Source of the DNA: Meiothermus cerbereus DSM 11376
Lineage (GTDB): Bacteria; Deinococcota; Deinococci; Deinococcales; Thermaceae
NCBI RefSeq assembly: GCF_000620065.1
Contig: NZ_JHVI01000001.1
Span: 62,001 to 126,000, forward strand
Direction: 5' to 3'
Length of the DNA: 64,000 bases
This document shows, piece after piece, positions 8,193-20,793 of the stretch. The notes under the pieces were generated by a model. It worked only from the letters and a program-made list of their open reading frames with translations, was not told the DNA's origin and did no database searches. Position 1 is the stretch's first letter. Every line of letters starts with the position of its first letter. The translations under genes were made by a program, and so were the position numbers.

Positions 8193-9056
8193 ATGGACTA
8201 TCGCCGACTGACCCGACAACACTATAAGCTCGAGATGCTCCTGGGCCTGGGGCGATCGTCCCAGGTGTATCTGGCCCATGCCCCCGACGGCACCAAAGTG
8301 GCCCTCAAGGTGCCGCGCCGCGAGGTGCGCACCGACCGGGCCCTCACCGAGCGTTTTGCCCAGGAGGTTGCCCTGTCGCTTACGCTGAACCACGCCAACC
8401 TGGTGCGGGGGCTTTCGGGCCGCCCTGAGGGGGAAGGGGCCTTTCTGGCGCTGGAGTACTTCGAGGAAGGCACCCTCGAGGACAGGCTCAAAAAAGGCCC
8501 CCTTAGCCGCGAAGAAGCCCTCGAGTGCTTGTGTCAAATTGCCCATGCGCTCATTTACCTCCACGACCGCGGCATCATCCACCAGGACGTCAAACCGTCC
8601 AACATTTTTATCGCTGGCACGCTCTTCAAACTCGGCGACTTTGGCGTAGCCAAGACCCGCGAAAACCCCAAACCCCTGGAACGGGCCGGAAGCCCCTTCT
8701 ACATGGCCCCCGAGCTATTTCTGGGGGAACCAGCCACCCCCGCTTCGGACGCCTATTCGTTTGGGGTAATGGCCTTTGAGCTGCTGGCTGGCAAGCGGCC
8801 CTTTGTGGGCGAAACCCTGGAAGAAATCTCCCACGCCCACCTGCACCGCCTGCCGCCCCCCACCAACCTTCCACCCCACCTCGACCGGATTGTACGCAAC
8901 CTCCTGGCCAAAGACCCCGCCCTCCGGGCCACCCCCAAAGCCTTTCTCCAGGTCGTGCAGGGCAACACCCAGACCGAGGCTACCCCCAGCAAAAGCTCCC
9001 CGGAAGAGAAGCCTTCCAGGGGCAAGGGGCTGTTTGGCTTGTTTCGCAAGCGCTAG
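8193..9056 (+). CDS. serine/threonine protein kinase
   Basis: This 287-residue cytoplasmic Hanks-type kinase has a glycine loop LGLGRSSQVYLA, ATP-binding Lys39 in VALKVP, the catalytic loop IIHQDVKPSN and GDFGVAK, followed by APE in FYMAPELFLG. The catalytic loop is HQD rather than HRD, so it is a non-RD kinase that may not depend on activation-loop phosphorylation. After the kinase domain there is only a short basic tail ending LFGLFRKR and no membrane helix or sensor domain. Its targets are unknown. It may be co-transcribed with the UPF0173 gene. Confidence 0.9.
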   Translation: MDYRRLTRQHYKLEMLLGLGRSSQVYLAHAPDGTKVALKVPRREVRTDRALTERFAQEVALSLTLNHANLVRGLSGRPEGEGAFLALEYFEEGTLEDRLKKGPLSREEALECLCQIAHALIYLHDRGIIHQDVKPSNIFIAGTLFKLGDFGVAKTRENPKPLERAGSPFYMAPELFLGEPATPASDAYSFGVMAFELLAGKRPFVGETLEEISHAHLHRLPPPTNLPPHLDRIVRNLLAKDPALRATPKAFLQVVQGNTQTEATPSKSSPEEKPSRGKGLFGLFRKR

Positions 9057-9383
9057 AAGCCGCTGCCCACAAAAACCGTGTGAACGGTGTCTCTCAAATG
9101 CGCGCTGCGCTACTCAGCGCAATTTTGTTGGTCAAAACCGCCTGCTGCAGGTGGGGGCCTCAACGAAAAGCACCCATCAAGAACGCCTCCCAACAAGTCC
9201 GCACAAAATGCTTTCAGGGTGTTGGTGGGCGCATCAGAGCGCTCTTCACAACAATTGAGCCGCTCAAAACTCGATTGCTTTGTCCTGCACAGCACAGTTG
9301 CCTCCCGGATGGGAGGCAACGTCTGTGAAGGGTGCGATAGAGCTTCTGCCGATAAACTATAGGCAAGCAAAGTGAGGCCCGTT
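9057..9383. other. intergenic region with REP-like element, no gene seen
   Basis: This 327 bp gap contains the inverted copy of repeat R3 (9282-9339). Short open frames here lack ribosome binding sites and recognisable content. GAGG at 9374-9377 lies about 6 nt before the ATG at 9384 and serves the next gene. Confidence 0.5.
9282..9339. repeat. REP-like element R3, copy 1
   Basis: Its reverse complement matches 18285-18342 over about 58 bp with one or two mismatches. The centre TTGCCTCCCGGATGGGAGG is part of a near-perfect palindrome (TTGCCTCCC against GGGAGGCAA), so it folds into a compact hairpin. Confidence 0.75.
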
Positions 9384-11309
<1,926 letters not shown>

Positions 11310-11323
11310 CAAGGCCCCCTCGT

Positions 11324-11357
11324 AAGAAATGTCTTTTTGCTGGGGCCCCACCCGAAG
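11324..11357. repeat. truncated inverted fragment of repeat R1
   Basis: AAGAAATGTCTTT, a small deletion, then CTGGGGCCCC and CGAAGC match the reverse complement of the right end of R1. It lies directly after the CoA synthetase gene. Confidence 0.5.
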
Positions 11358-11409
11358 CTGCGCCAGGAGCTGCCCTGGCATCCGGTCGGCTTTGGCCTGC
11401 CCCGATGTG

Positions 11410-11536
11410 ATACCAGATTCGGTTAGTTCGTCACCGAACGGTGACGAACTAACCCGACCGAAGGGAGTGCTCTAGGATTCAAAAAGATAGCCTCTTAGCG
11501 CTTTTTGTTTGAAGATTATCTTTTTGAATCCGGTAT
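11410..11536. mobile_element. MITE-like element, copy A (127 bp)
   Basis: Identical in design to 21531-21657 and related to 51426-51583. Ends are imperfect inverted repeats ATACCAGATTC / GAATCCGGTAT. Inside are two hairpins: 16 bp arms at 11421-11436 and 11439-11454, and 15 bp arms at 11475-11489 and 11517-11531. It carries no gene, so it would need a transposase in trans. It sits between convergent genes and its second hairpin could act as a terminator. Confidence 0.75.
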
Positions 11537-11560
11537 GAGAGGCTCTGGGGATTATGCCGA

Positions 11561-12661
<1,101 letters not shown>

Positions 12662-12861
12662 CTGAAGGCTCCCTTGTGTCCACACTTGACGGGGTGGATT
12701 GTGCTCGAGTCCACCAACCACCGCGACCCAGCCGCTATTGCGATGAGTGCCTGGTATCCATACCGGCCTGGCCGCACGGTCGGTGTCCATCTGAAATCCA
12801 CGCCCATGAGTATAGAATACCTGCCCGGCCTCATCCCCCTTAAATGAACAAGCCAAAACGC

Positions 12862-15800
12862 TTAACCAGGGGGCTCAGCGGAGTGCATGTCCTGGTCGAT
12901 GAGCTCGATGAAGGCCTCCACCACCCGGGGGTCAAACTGCTTCCCGCTTTGCTCGCGGATGTAGTCCAGGGCTTTCTCCTTTGGCCAGGCCTGGCGGTAA
13001 GGCCGGTCGGAGGTGAGGGCGTCGTAGACGTCGATCACCGCAAAGATACGGGCCTCGAGGGGGATGGCCTCGCCCTGGAGCCCCCGCGGGTAGCCCGAGC
13101 CGTCCCAGCGCTCGTGGTGGGCATAGGGGATGGCCAGGGCCTTGCGCAGGAAGGGAATACCCGAGAGCCACTGATAGGCCAGGGTGGGGTGCTTGCGCAT
13201 GAGCGCCCACTCCTCCTCGTTGAGCTGGCCAGGCTTGAGCAGCACGGCGTCGGGCACGCCCAGCTTGCCCACATCGTGCAGGATGGCCCCGCGCCGCAGG
13301 TGTTCGATGTCTTCTTCCGACAACCCCAGCTTGCGGGCCAGCTTCACCGTCAGTTCGGTAACGCGCTGGGTATGGCCGGCGGTCTCCTGGTCGCGCAGCT
13401 CCACCGCCTGGGCCCAGCCCATAAGGGTCAGGTCGTAGGCCACTTCCAGCTCGAGCTTGGCCCGTTGCAAATTCTCGAAGAGCTGGCTGTTCTCGATGGC
13501 GATGGCCCCCTGGGTGACCATGGCCTGCAAAACCTCCTCCTCCTCGCCCGAGAGCTCCCAGGGGCCACGGGTGAAGGCCACCAACGCCCCCAGCAGCTCC
13601 CCCTTGGCCAGCAGGGGCCAGGCCCGCATGGCCAAAAAGCCCTCGCGCAGGGTGAACTCGGGATCGAAGCCAGGGTCGCGGCTAAGGTCGTCTACCACCA
13701 CCGGCCTCCGCTCCAGGGCGGCCCGGCCCGCGTGCCCCTGCCCCAGCGGAATGCTGTAGCGGTGGATCTCCGCAAAGGGAGAGTGGAAGCCGCGGGCCAC
13801 AACCGGCTCGAGCCGGTGGCTTTCCTTGCGGTACAGCAGCACCGCGACCGCATCCAGGGACAGTCGCATAAGCTGGTCGCACAAGACCCCCAGGGCCAGG
13901 CGCAGGTCCAGGCTGGAATTGATGGCCTGGTCAACGGTGCGTAAGGCCTCGAGCTGGCCCACACGCGCCTCGAGCTTGCGTCGCAGCGAGGCCCGGCGCA
14001 CCGCGTTGCCAATCACCTCGCCCATAAGCTCCAGGCGCTGCACTTCGCGCGCGCTAAGCTCGCGGGGGTGGGCCACCGCCAGCGTGAGCACGCCCACCCG
14101 CAAGCTTCCCGCCCGCAGGGGCAGCACCACCCCACCCCAGCCGGGTGGTACCAGGTGGCGGATGCCCGGGCGCACCCTGGGGTCGGCGGCAAACTCGCGG
14201 CTCTGGTAGAGCATCCCCTGCAGCAGCACCCAGCCGGTTATGCTTTCTTCCCGGGCGACCGGCGGGGTGGGGATTTTGAGCAACCAGCCCTGGCTGGCCA
14301 TCTCCTCCAGGGCGTGGGTCTCGGGGTCGTAGAGCAGTATGCTGCCCACAGGGGTCTCCAGGAGGGCCAGCGTCTCGTCCAGGGCGGCCTGGAGCATCTC
14401 CTTGAGGTCGTCGGAGCGGCGCAGGGCCTCGGAAAGCCGAACCACCGCCTCGAGGTCGAGCTGGCGCTCCTGGGCCTCGGTAACGTCGAAGCCCACACCC
14501 AGAACCGCTGGATGCCCCCCCAAGTCTACGCGGGCCGCCGAGTAGTCCAGCCAGCGCGTCTGGCCGCTTTTGGTCTGGATGCGGAAGCGGTAGCGGCCCT
14601 CCACCTCCTCGCCCCGCAAGCGGGTCTGGCCGCGGGCGCGCACCATCTCCCGGTCGAGGGGGTGTATAAACTCCCAGATCGGGCGGCTTTTGATTTCCTC
14701 CAGCGAGTAGCCCGTGATGCGCTTGGCCTCGAGGTTGGCAAAAACCAGACGATCCTCCTGCCACATCAGGGTGAGGGCGGGTGCGGTCTCGGAGAGGGTG
14801 CGGAAGAGGGCTTCCTGCTCGGCCAGGGCGCGCTGGGCCTCAATTTCGGCGGTGGCGTCGTAGGCAAAACCGGTCAGGAGCTGGCCTTCTGGGGCGGCCA
14901 CCCGCTGCTCCTGGAGCCAGATCCACCGCCCGCTCTGGCCGTGGCGGTAGCGGTAGCGCAGCACCTTAACCTCGCCAGGGGTGCCCGCATTGTTGGGCAG
15001 GCTGGCCCGATCTTCGGGGTGGATGTTGTCCCACCACAAAGAGGGGTTGTGCAGCAGGGCCTCGGGGGCGTGGCCCAGGATTGTCTGGGCCTGGGGGCTG
15101 ACATAAAGCAGCCGGCCGGGCTCTCCCGGTAGGAATTCCACCTGGAACACCACCCCCGAAAGTGCTTCCACCATGGCCTTGAAGCGGCTTTTTTCCTGCT
15201 CCAGCGAGCGCCGGAGCCGGTCTTCCTCGGTGATGTCGCGCACGTTGAGCACAATGCCCCGCACCGCGGGGTGGTGCAGCAGGTTGCGCCCCCAGATGCG
15301 CGCATGGCGGTCTTCCCCAGAGGCATCCAGGATGCGCACACGGTACTCGCGGGTCTCGCCGGGGTGGTGCACCATGTACTCGAGCGCGGCCTCGGCATAG
15401 GGGCGGTCGTCGGGGTGCACGAAGTCGAGGATATTTATCGGCTGGTGCAAATAGCCTTCGGGGTTGTAGCCCAGCACCTGCCCCACATTGGGGCTGACGT
15501 AGCGCATGGTGCCGGCTTCGTCCATCAGGTATATAAGGTCGGAAGTATTCTCCACCAGGGCCCGGAAGCGCTCCTCCAGCCGGGCTTGCTCGCTGATGTC
15601 AATTAAACTGCCCTCGAAATAGAGCACCTGCCCGCGGCTATCCCGCACCGGAAGGGAGTACGCCTGCACCCACAGCACCTGGCCATCCTTGCGCCGCAGG
15701 CGAATGCGCTGGGCCAGCATCAAGCCGGATTTAGCGGCCTGCTGAATAAGTTGTTCGCGCTCTGCGACCTCGAGGTACAGCGCCCGGGCATTCAGGCCCA

Positions 15801-16275
15801 AAAGCTCTTCTCGGCTGTAGCCCAGCATGGTGCAGAGGGTGGAGTTGGCCTCGAGGATATGCCCGTCCGGCGTCGAGCGGTACAGGCCCACCGGTACCGA
15901 CTCGAAAAGTTCCCAGCGGCGCTTGCGCTCGAGGAGCTTGTCCAACGCTTCTTGCAGGCCGTGGGGAAGCCTCGAGGCGCTCACAAACTCGGTCAAGGTG
16001 GGTGCTGCTTCCACCAGCGCCAGGGCCTCGAACTCGGCGGGCACCAGCGCGACCACCGGGGTATCGGGGGCAAAAGTTTTTACAAGGCGCAGCGCCTCCA
16101 GGCCATACCCTGGCCCGGCACAGAGAATTACCACATCGCAGGCCCCTTTACTCAGAAGCTGCTGGAGCGTGGGCAGGTCTCTGGCCGTATGCCACTCTGC
16201 CCGCAAACCCTCGAGGCTTCGCTGAATAAGCGGGTCATCGTGAGGGTTTTGGGTCGCCAGTAGGATCCGCAGCAC
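12862..16275 (-). CDS. multi-PAS/GAF sensor with HD-GYP c-di-GMP phosphodiesterase domain
   Basis: This 1137-residue soluble protein is a large sensory phosphodiesterase. In order: a degenerate receiver-like domain (about 1-120, with ILCAGPGYG where the phospho-Asp would sit), four PAS domains (about 135-235, 255-345, 365-475, 490-600), two GAF domains (about 615-770 and 795-935) and an HD-GYP domain (about 955-1125). The HD-GYP domain is intact: HDVGK at 1000-1004, HHERWDGSGYP with GYP at 1061-1063. The GTG start at 16275 is 6 nt after a TATAAT box. The degenerate receiver suggests control by PAS/GAF ligands rather than phosphorylation. Confidence 0.9.
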   Translation of the reverse strand: MLRILLATQNPHDDPLIQRSLEGLRAEWHTARDLPTLQQLLSKGACDVVILCAGPGYGLEALRLVKTFAPDTPVVALVPAEFEALALVEAAPTLTEFVSASRLPHGLQEALDKLLERKRRWELFESVPVGLYRSTPDGHILEANSTLCTMLGYSREELLGLNARALYLEVAEREQLIQQAAKSGLMLAQRIRLRRKDGQVLWVQAYSLPVRDSRGQVLYFEGSLIDISEQARLEERFRALVENTSDLIYLMDEAGTMRYVSPNVGQVLGYNPEGYLHQPINILDFVHPDDRPYAEAALEYMVHHPGETREYRVRILDASGEDRHARIWGRNLLHHPAVRGIVLNVRDITEEDRLRRSLEQEKSRFKAMVEALSGVVFQVEFLPGEPGRLLYVSPQAQTILGHAPEALLHNPSLWWDNIHPEDRASLPNNAGTPGEVKVLRYRYRHGQSGRWIWLQEQRVAAPEGQLLTGFAYDATAEIEAQRALAEQEALFRTLSETAPALTLMWQEDRLVFANLEAKRITGYSLEEIKSRPIWEFIHPLDREMVRARGQTRLRGEEVEGRYRFRIQTKSGQTRWLDYSAARVDLGGHPAVLGVGFDVTEAQERQLDLEAVVRLSEALRRSDDLKEMLQAALDETLALLETPVGSILLYDPETHALEEMASQGWLLKIPTPPVAREESITGWVLLQGMLYQSREFAADPRVRPGIRHLVPPGWGGVVLPLRAGSLRVGVLTLAVAHPRELSAREVQRLELMGEVIGNAVRRASLRRKLEARVGQLEALRTVDQAINSSLDLRLALGVLCDQLMRLSLDAVAVLLYRKESHRLEPVVARGFHSPFAEIHRYSIPLGQGHAGRAALERRPVVVDDLSRDPGFDPEFTLREGFLAMRAWPLLAKGELLGALVAFTRGPWELSGEEEEVLQAMVTQGAIAIENSQLFENLQRAKLELEVAYDLTLMGWAQAVELRDQETAGHTQRVTELTVKLARKLGLSEEDIEHLRRGAILHDVGKLGVPDAVLLKPGQLNEEEWALMRKHPTLAYQWLSGIPFLRKALAIPYAHHERWDGSGYPRGLQGEAIPLEARIFAVIDVYDALTSDRPYRQAWPKEKALDYIREQSGKQFDPRVVEAFIELIDQDMHSAEPPG

Positions 16276-16281
16276 TAGCAG

Positions 16282-16287
16282 ATTATA
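16282..16287 (-). promoter_or_regulatory. -10 box, leaderless promoter of HD-GYP sensor gene
   Basis: TATAAT on the minus strand ends 6 nt before the GTG start at 16275. No Shine-Dalgarno sequence is present. Confidence 0.6.
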
Positions 16288-16355
16288 GTCCTCTTTGTAG
16301 CCTGAACCTGTTCAAGTCTACACCCTCTGGTCTTCGGGCAGGCCCGGCCAGCAAT

Positions 16356-16386
16356 CAATCGGTAGCTGGTTTGGCCCTACCGATTG
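16356..16386. terminator. hairpin downstream of M28 peptidase region
   Basis: Perfect 10 bp arms CAATCGGTAG (16356-16365) and CTACCGATTG (16377-16386) with an 11 nt loop. No T-run follows on the minus strand, so termination is only possible, not shown. Confidence 0.35.
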
Positions 16387-16405
16387 GGCAGTCCAGGGGA
16401 AAATC

Positions 16406-16598
16406 TTACTTAAAGCGGTTGGAGCCCGGATGAGCCAGCGAGGGAAGGTTCATCAGCTTGCTGGTCTCGCGGTAACCTGGCAGGTCGCGGTACCAGTCCT
16501 TGTAGCTCGAGCCCCCGCTGGCAATCCATGGGTCAAATTTCAGGTAGCCATCCCGAATGTCAATACCCAGGCTAACCCAGCCTCCGGGCCGGTTCTGC
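16406..16598 (-). other. orphan coding-like stretch after M28 peptidase
   Basis: An open frame continues for about 60 codons past the peptidase stop in a different frame, including GIDIRDGYLKFDPWIASGG and YKDWYRDLPGYRE, with codon use like real genes here. A good start codon is missing: the nearest in-frame ATGs lie inside the peptidase gene (start of the open frame at 16669), or near the end of the stretch. It may be a short gene with overlapping start, or a remnant. No family is recognised. Confidence 0.3.
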
Positions 16599-17675
16599 TC
16601 AAACCAGCTGGCGCACCAGTGTACGGGCATAAAACAGGGTTTCCTGCACTGCCTCCCAGTCGACCCCATCGGGCCGGTCGGTAGGCCAGTGCCAGTTGGG
16701 TGGTATCCCGTTCTTCAAACGAATAAGCGTCAGGCAGGGGATTTTTCTTGCGGCAAAAGGGCGGGTATCGAAGTAGGCCAGGCGATAGGCCAAAGGTTGC
16801 GCGCCTGGGGTGGCCTTGGCCCGCTCGAGCAGGGCCCCCCGATAGGCATGGTAGATCAGCATCCCCTCGCCGGTGGCATAAAACAGCTCGCCCTGACCCA
16901 CGTTGTCGATGTTAAGCACCAGGGCATCGGGTGGGATTCGCCCCGAGCGCACCAGGAACTCGGCCCCCTTTGCTCCAACCTCCTCGCTGCCTGTAAGGGC
17001 CAGCACCACCCGGTGGTCGGGTAGGGGATCCCGGCGCAGCTCCTCGAACAAGGCCACCGCCACCGCCACTCCTGTCGCGTTGTCGTTGGCTCCATTGACA
17101 TAAGGCGCGCCCAGTTCACGCAAAGCCAGAAGCACTGCCTGTACCAGAAAATACAGGCCCAGTAGCTGCGAAACCCCTGTCCACAAAGCCCCCAAGGGCA
17201 GCAGCGTAGCCAGCGCTGCATTAATCAGAAAGTTGTGGCGAAAAAACCGTACCCGTTTGGGGTGGTAGAGGAAAAAGGTCTTGGCCGTATCGTAGTGGGC
17301 CATCAAAGCCAGGGTCTTGCGGCCCTGTCCAGTCTGGGCCAGCACATTTTGCGAGGGGTAGCGGTCAAAAAGCTTCCGCCAGGGTACCCACCAGCCCGAA
17401 AAATGCGCCCAGAAGCCGAGGGCGCCCACCAGGGCCAGCCACCAAAGCCCCAGCCAGCCTCCCAGGGCCAGCAACAGGCTGATCAGGATGAGCTCAGGGC
17501 CATAGCTGCGCGGGGCCATAAAGGGCTGCACTTCCACCTGATATTCGGGATCCTCCGCAGTGCGGGGGCTGGTCTGCTCGAGGTAGGCTTTAATTTTCCG
17601 GGCTGCCAGGGCCTCGCAAGCCGTGGCGCTCCCCCGGTGGGGCAGGGCACAGAGTTCTTCCCAGAGGTGGCGCAT
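16599..17675 (-). CDS. M28-family peptidase with internal membrane segments
   Basis: The 358-residue protein is a zinc aminopeptidase-type enzyme. Metal ligand motifs appear in order: LMAHYDTAK, GANDNATGVAVA, GSEEVGAKG, NIDNVGQ and HWPTDRPD. Unusually, hydrophobic segments lie before the first motif (about residues 59-95) and between the first two (about 150-190), which would anchor the enzyme in the membrane. The substrate is unknown. ATG 17675 sits 6 nt after a TAAGCT box. Confidence 0.8.
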   Translation of the reverse strand: MRHLWEELCALPHRGSATACEALAARKIKAYLEQTSPRTAEDPEYQVEVQPFMAPRSYGPELILISLLLALGGWLGLWWLALVGALGFWAHFSGWWVPWRKLFDRYPSQNVLAQTGQGRKTLALMAHYDTAKTFFLYHPKRVRFFRHNFLINAALATLLPLGALWTGVSQLLGLYFLVQAVLLALRELGAPYVNGANDNATGVAVAVALFEELRRDPLPDHRVVLALTGSEEVGAKGAEFLVRSGRIPPDALVLNIDNVGQGELFYATGEGMLIYHAYRGALLERAKATPGAQPLAYRLAYFDTRPFAARKIPCLTLIRLKNGIPPNWHWPTDRPDGVDWEAVQETLFYARTLVRQLV

Positions 17676-17681
17676 GGCTGT

Positions 17682-17687
17682 AGCTTA
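17682..17687 (-). promoter_or_regulatory. -10 box, leaderless promoter of M28 peptidase
   Basis: TAAGCT on the minus strand ends 6 nt before the ATG at 17675. Confidence 0.45.
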
Positions 17688-17792
17688 ACGCTGCAGACAA
17701 AAAACAGGACACGGGGGGTCTGGGGGTTTTGCATCACACTTTGTGCGAAAGGCCCTTTGTCCCCACCAAGCCCAGGGCTTAAACTTGGAGGC

Positions 17793-18095
17793 ATGGGTAA
17801 GAAGCGTCGGGAAGAAAAGCTCAAACGCAAAACACAGCAGCGCGTACCGCTCTCGGGCCGGGACATGCTGCGTATATTCCCCAGTCTGCTCCTGCGGGCT
17901 TTTATTGTGGTCATGCCGCTAACCCTGCTCATGACCATCCTGGGCGGCAGTGGGGTTACGCTGTTCAACAACTTCTGGGTACAGATGGGGGCTTATCTGG
18001 CGGCTTACATCGTGTTCAACAAGTTTATCTTTGGCCCCATCCGCAACTACCGACCTGTGCAGGCCAACCCCTCCAGCACGCCCAAAGCCAAGTAG
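17793..18095 (+). CDS. small membrane protein of unknown function (100 aa)
   Basis: The product begins with a lysine/arginine-rich stretch (GKKRREEKLKRKTQQR) and has two hydrophobic segments, about residues 31-50 and 60-80, then a polar tail. This positive-inside pattern fits a small two-helix inner-membrane protein. GGAGG lies just before the ATG at 17793. No family is recognised. Confidence 0.6.
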   Translation: MGKKRREEKLKRKTQQRVPLSGRDMLRIFPSLLLRAFIVVMPLTLLMTILGGSGVTLFNNFWVQMGAYLAAYIVFNKFIFGPIRNYRPVQANPSSTPKAK

Positions 18096-18106
18096 TTGCC
18101 TTTGTC

Positions 18107-18125
18107 GCGGCCTGTCTTTGGCCGC
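18107..18125 (+). terminator. hairpin after small membrane protein gene
   Basis: GCGGCC (18107-18112) pairs with GGCCGC (18120-18125), and outer CTTTGT/ACAAAG can extend it. It lies 11 bp after the stop codon; a short TTT follows. Confidence 0.35.
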
Positions 18126-18284
18126 GTGCACAAAGTTTCCTGGTATACCCCTGGCGTGGTAGCCCCGCCGGCACACCGTGCAACCACAACACACCAGGGC
18201 TGTTTTTTAGGGAGGGCACATGCTGCCGAGGCCCCACACAACCGCCTCAAGCAGGAGGTGGGGCGTCAGATGTGTTGTTGGCGT

Positions 18285-18342
18285 TATCGCACCCTTCACA
18301 GACGTTGCCTCCCATCCGGGGGGCAACTGTGCTGTGCAGGGC
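18285..18342. repeat. REP-like element R3, copy 2
   Basis: Near-identical inverted counterpart of 9282-9339, starting TATCGCACCCTTCACAGACG. It sits directly downstream of rsfS (minus strand) and might help end that transcript. Confidence 0.75.
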
Positions 18343-18375
18343 ACAGCCATCAAGGTGGTAGGGGGTCAATGTGCT

Positions 18376-18720
18376 CTAAATTCGCTTTGCGTCAGCCCAG
18401 AAGCCTTCCAGGTCGTAGTACTCACGGGCCTCGGCACTCATCAGGTGCACCAGCACCGGGCCATAGTCCAGGAGCACCCAGCGTGGGCTGGGGCCTTCGA
18501 CCTTGTTGGCCCGGATACCTTCTTCTTCCTGTAGTTTTTCCCGCACGGCCCGCTCGAGGGCTTGCAGGTGGGGTTGGGAGGTTCCGGTGGCAATTACAAA
18601 GTAGTCGAGCGAGTCGGAGACAGCGGTCAGGTCCAGCGCCACCACATTCTCGGCCTTCTTGTCTTCCAGGGCTTCTTTGATCTGGCGGATGAGTGTTTGG
18701 GTATCAATGGCTTTGACCAT
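18376..18720 (-). CDS. rsfS: ribosomal silencing factor RsfS
   Basis: The 114-residue protein is a typical RsfS/YbeB/Iojap member, which binds ribosomal protein uL14 and blocks subunit joining when nutrients are low. Diagnostic segments are ENVVALDLTAVSDSLDYFVIATGTS, VEGPSPRWVLLDYGPVLVHLMSAEAREYYDLEGFW. It follows obgE on the same strand; both act in ribosome maturation. A TACAAT box 8 nt before the ATG suggests it also has its own promoter. Confidence 0.95.
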   Translation of the reverse strand: MVKAIDTQTLIRQIKEALEDKKAENVVALDLTAVSDSLDYFVIATGTSQPHLQALERAVREKLQEEEGIRANKVEGPSPRWVLLDYGPVLVHLMSAEAREYYDLEGFWADAKRI

Positions 18721-18728
18721 TCGTCCTT

Positions 18729-18734
18729 ATTGTA
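18729..18734 (-). promoter_or_regulatory. -10 box, near-leaderless promoter of rsfS
   Basis: TACAAT on the minus strand ends 8 nt before the ATG at 18720. AAGGA lies in the spacer, so a short ribosome-binding leader is also possible. Confidence 0.4.
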
Positions 18735-18753
18735 CACAAGTGGGCAGGACAGG

Positions 18754-20004
<1,251 letters not shown>

Positions 20005-20068
20005 AAATCCTTCACCAAAAAAAACGAAGGCCAGAAGCACAGGCTTCCGCCTTCGGGGCAAATTCTGG

Positions 20069-20344
20069 TTAGTCGCCCGCCTGTGCTACTTCCAGGGGCT
20101 TGACCCGCACGAAGCGGCCCATGCGGCCCTTGTCGGCAAACTCCACCACGCCGTCAATGAGCGCAAACAGGGTGTAGTCGCGGCCCTGGCCCACGCCCGC
20201 ACCGGCGCGGAACTTGGTACCACGCTGGCGCACCAGCACGTTACCCGCCTTGACCACCTGGCCCTCGAAACGCTTGACCCCCAGGCGCTTGGCTTGGCTG
20301 TCGCGCCCGTTTTTGGTTGAACCCAGACCTTTCTTGTGTGCCAT
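20069..20344 (-). CDS. rpmA: 50S ribosomal protein bL27
   Basis: The 91-residue protein starts [16 protein letters not shown] and contains [24 protein letters not shown], as in bL27, whose N-terminal tail reaches the peptidyl transferase centre. No N-terminal cleavage extension is present. It lies between rplU and obgE. Confidence 0.97.
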   Translation of the reverse strand: MAHKKGLGSTKNGRDSQAKRLGVKRFEGQVVKAGNVLVRQRGTKFRAGAGVGQGRDYTLFALIDGVVEFADKGRMGRFVRVKPLEVAQAGD

Positions 20345-20362
20345 AGTGAGCTCCTTCAGGGC

Positions 20363-20399
20363 GCCGATAGCTCATAGCAGATGGCTAAAAGCTATCGGC
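20363..20399 (-). promoter_or_regulatory. hairpin between rplU and rpmA
   Basis: GCCGATAGCT (20363-20372) and AGCTATCGGC (20390-20399) are perfectly complementary. GCTATC/GATAGC units recur nearby (to 20405). It may be an RNA processing or attenuation point that sets the bL21:bL27 ratio, but this is inferred. Confidence 0.45.
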
Positions 20400-20405
20400 T
20401 ATCAG

Positions 20406-20711
20406 CTAAGCGCGAATCTCCTTCACCACAATCTCGGTGTAGGGCTGGCGGTGGCCCCGCCGACGGCGGTACTGGACTTTGGCCTTGAATTTGGCCACCA
20501 CTACCTTTTTGCCTTTGCCGTGCTCGAGCACCTCGGCCACCACCTTGGCGCCGGGTACGGTGGGGCTGCCAATCACAGTCTTCTCGCCACCCAGCATCAG
20601 GGCGTCGAACTCCACGGTATCGCCGGGGTTGGCCTCGAGCTTCTCCACACGCAGCTTGCTGCCCGCTTCTGCGCGGTACTGTTTACCACCGGATTTAATG
20701 ATTGCGTACAT
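20406..20711 (-). CDS. rplU: 50S ribosomal protein bL21
   Basis: The 101-residue protein [25 protein letters not shown] ... [18 protein letters not shown] is a standard bL21, which binds 23S rRNA in the 50S subunit. It is the first gene of the minus-strand rplU-rpmA-obgE-rsfS group. ATG 20711 is chosen over a GTG two codons upstream because homologues begin MYAII. Confidence 0.97.
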   Translation of the reverse strand: MYAIIKSGGKQYRAEAGSKLRVEKLEANPGDTVEFDALMLGGEKTVIGSPTVPGAKVVAEVLEHGKGKKVVVAKFKAKVQYRRRRGHRQPYTEIVVKEIRA

Positions 20712-20793
20712 GACCACACTCTCCAGTTAGCCGTCCGGGATGCAGGTGCAATCCAACCAAACGGCTCGGGCCTTTTGACCCAGCCAACTGACA

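Noticed and set aside
12662-12856. N-terminal extension of the second PilT to 12856
   Set aside because: The extra residues lack family similarity and the ATG at 12661 has a good ribosome binding site.
14068-15132. 354-codon plus-strand frame inside the HD-GYP sensor gene
   Set aside because: It is antisense to the PAS and GAF domains and has no recognisable content.
17235-17792. Long plus-strand frame running into the small membrane protein gene
   Set aside because: Its first part is the antisense of the M28 peptidase gene; the real start is ATG 17793 with GGAGG.
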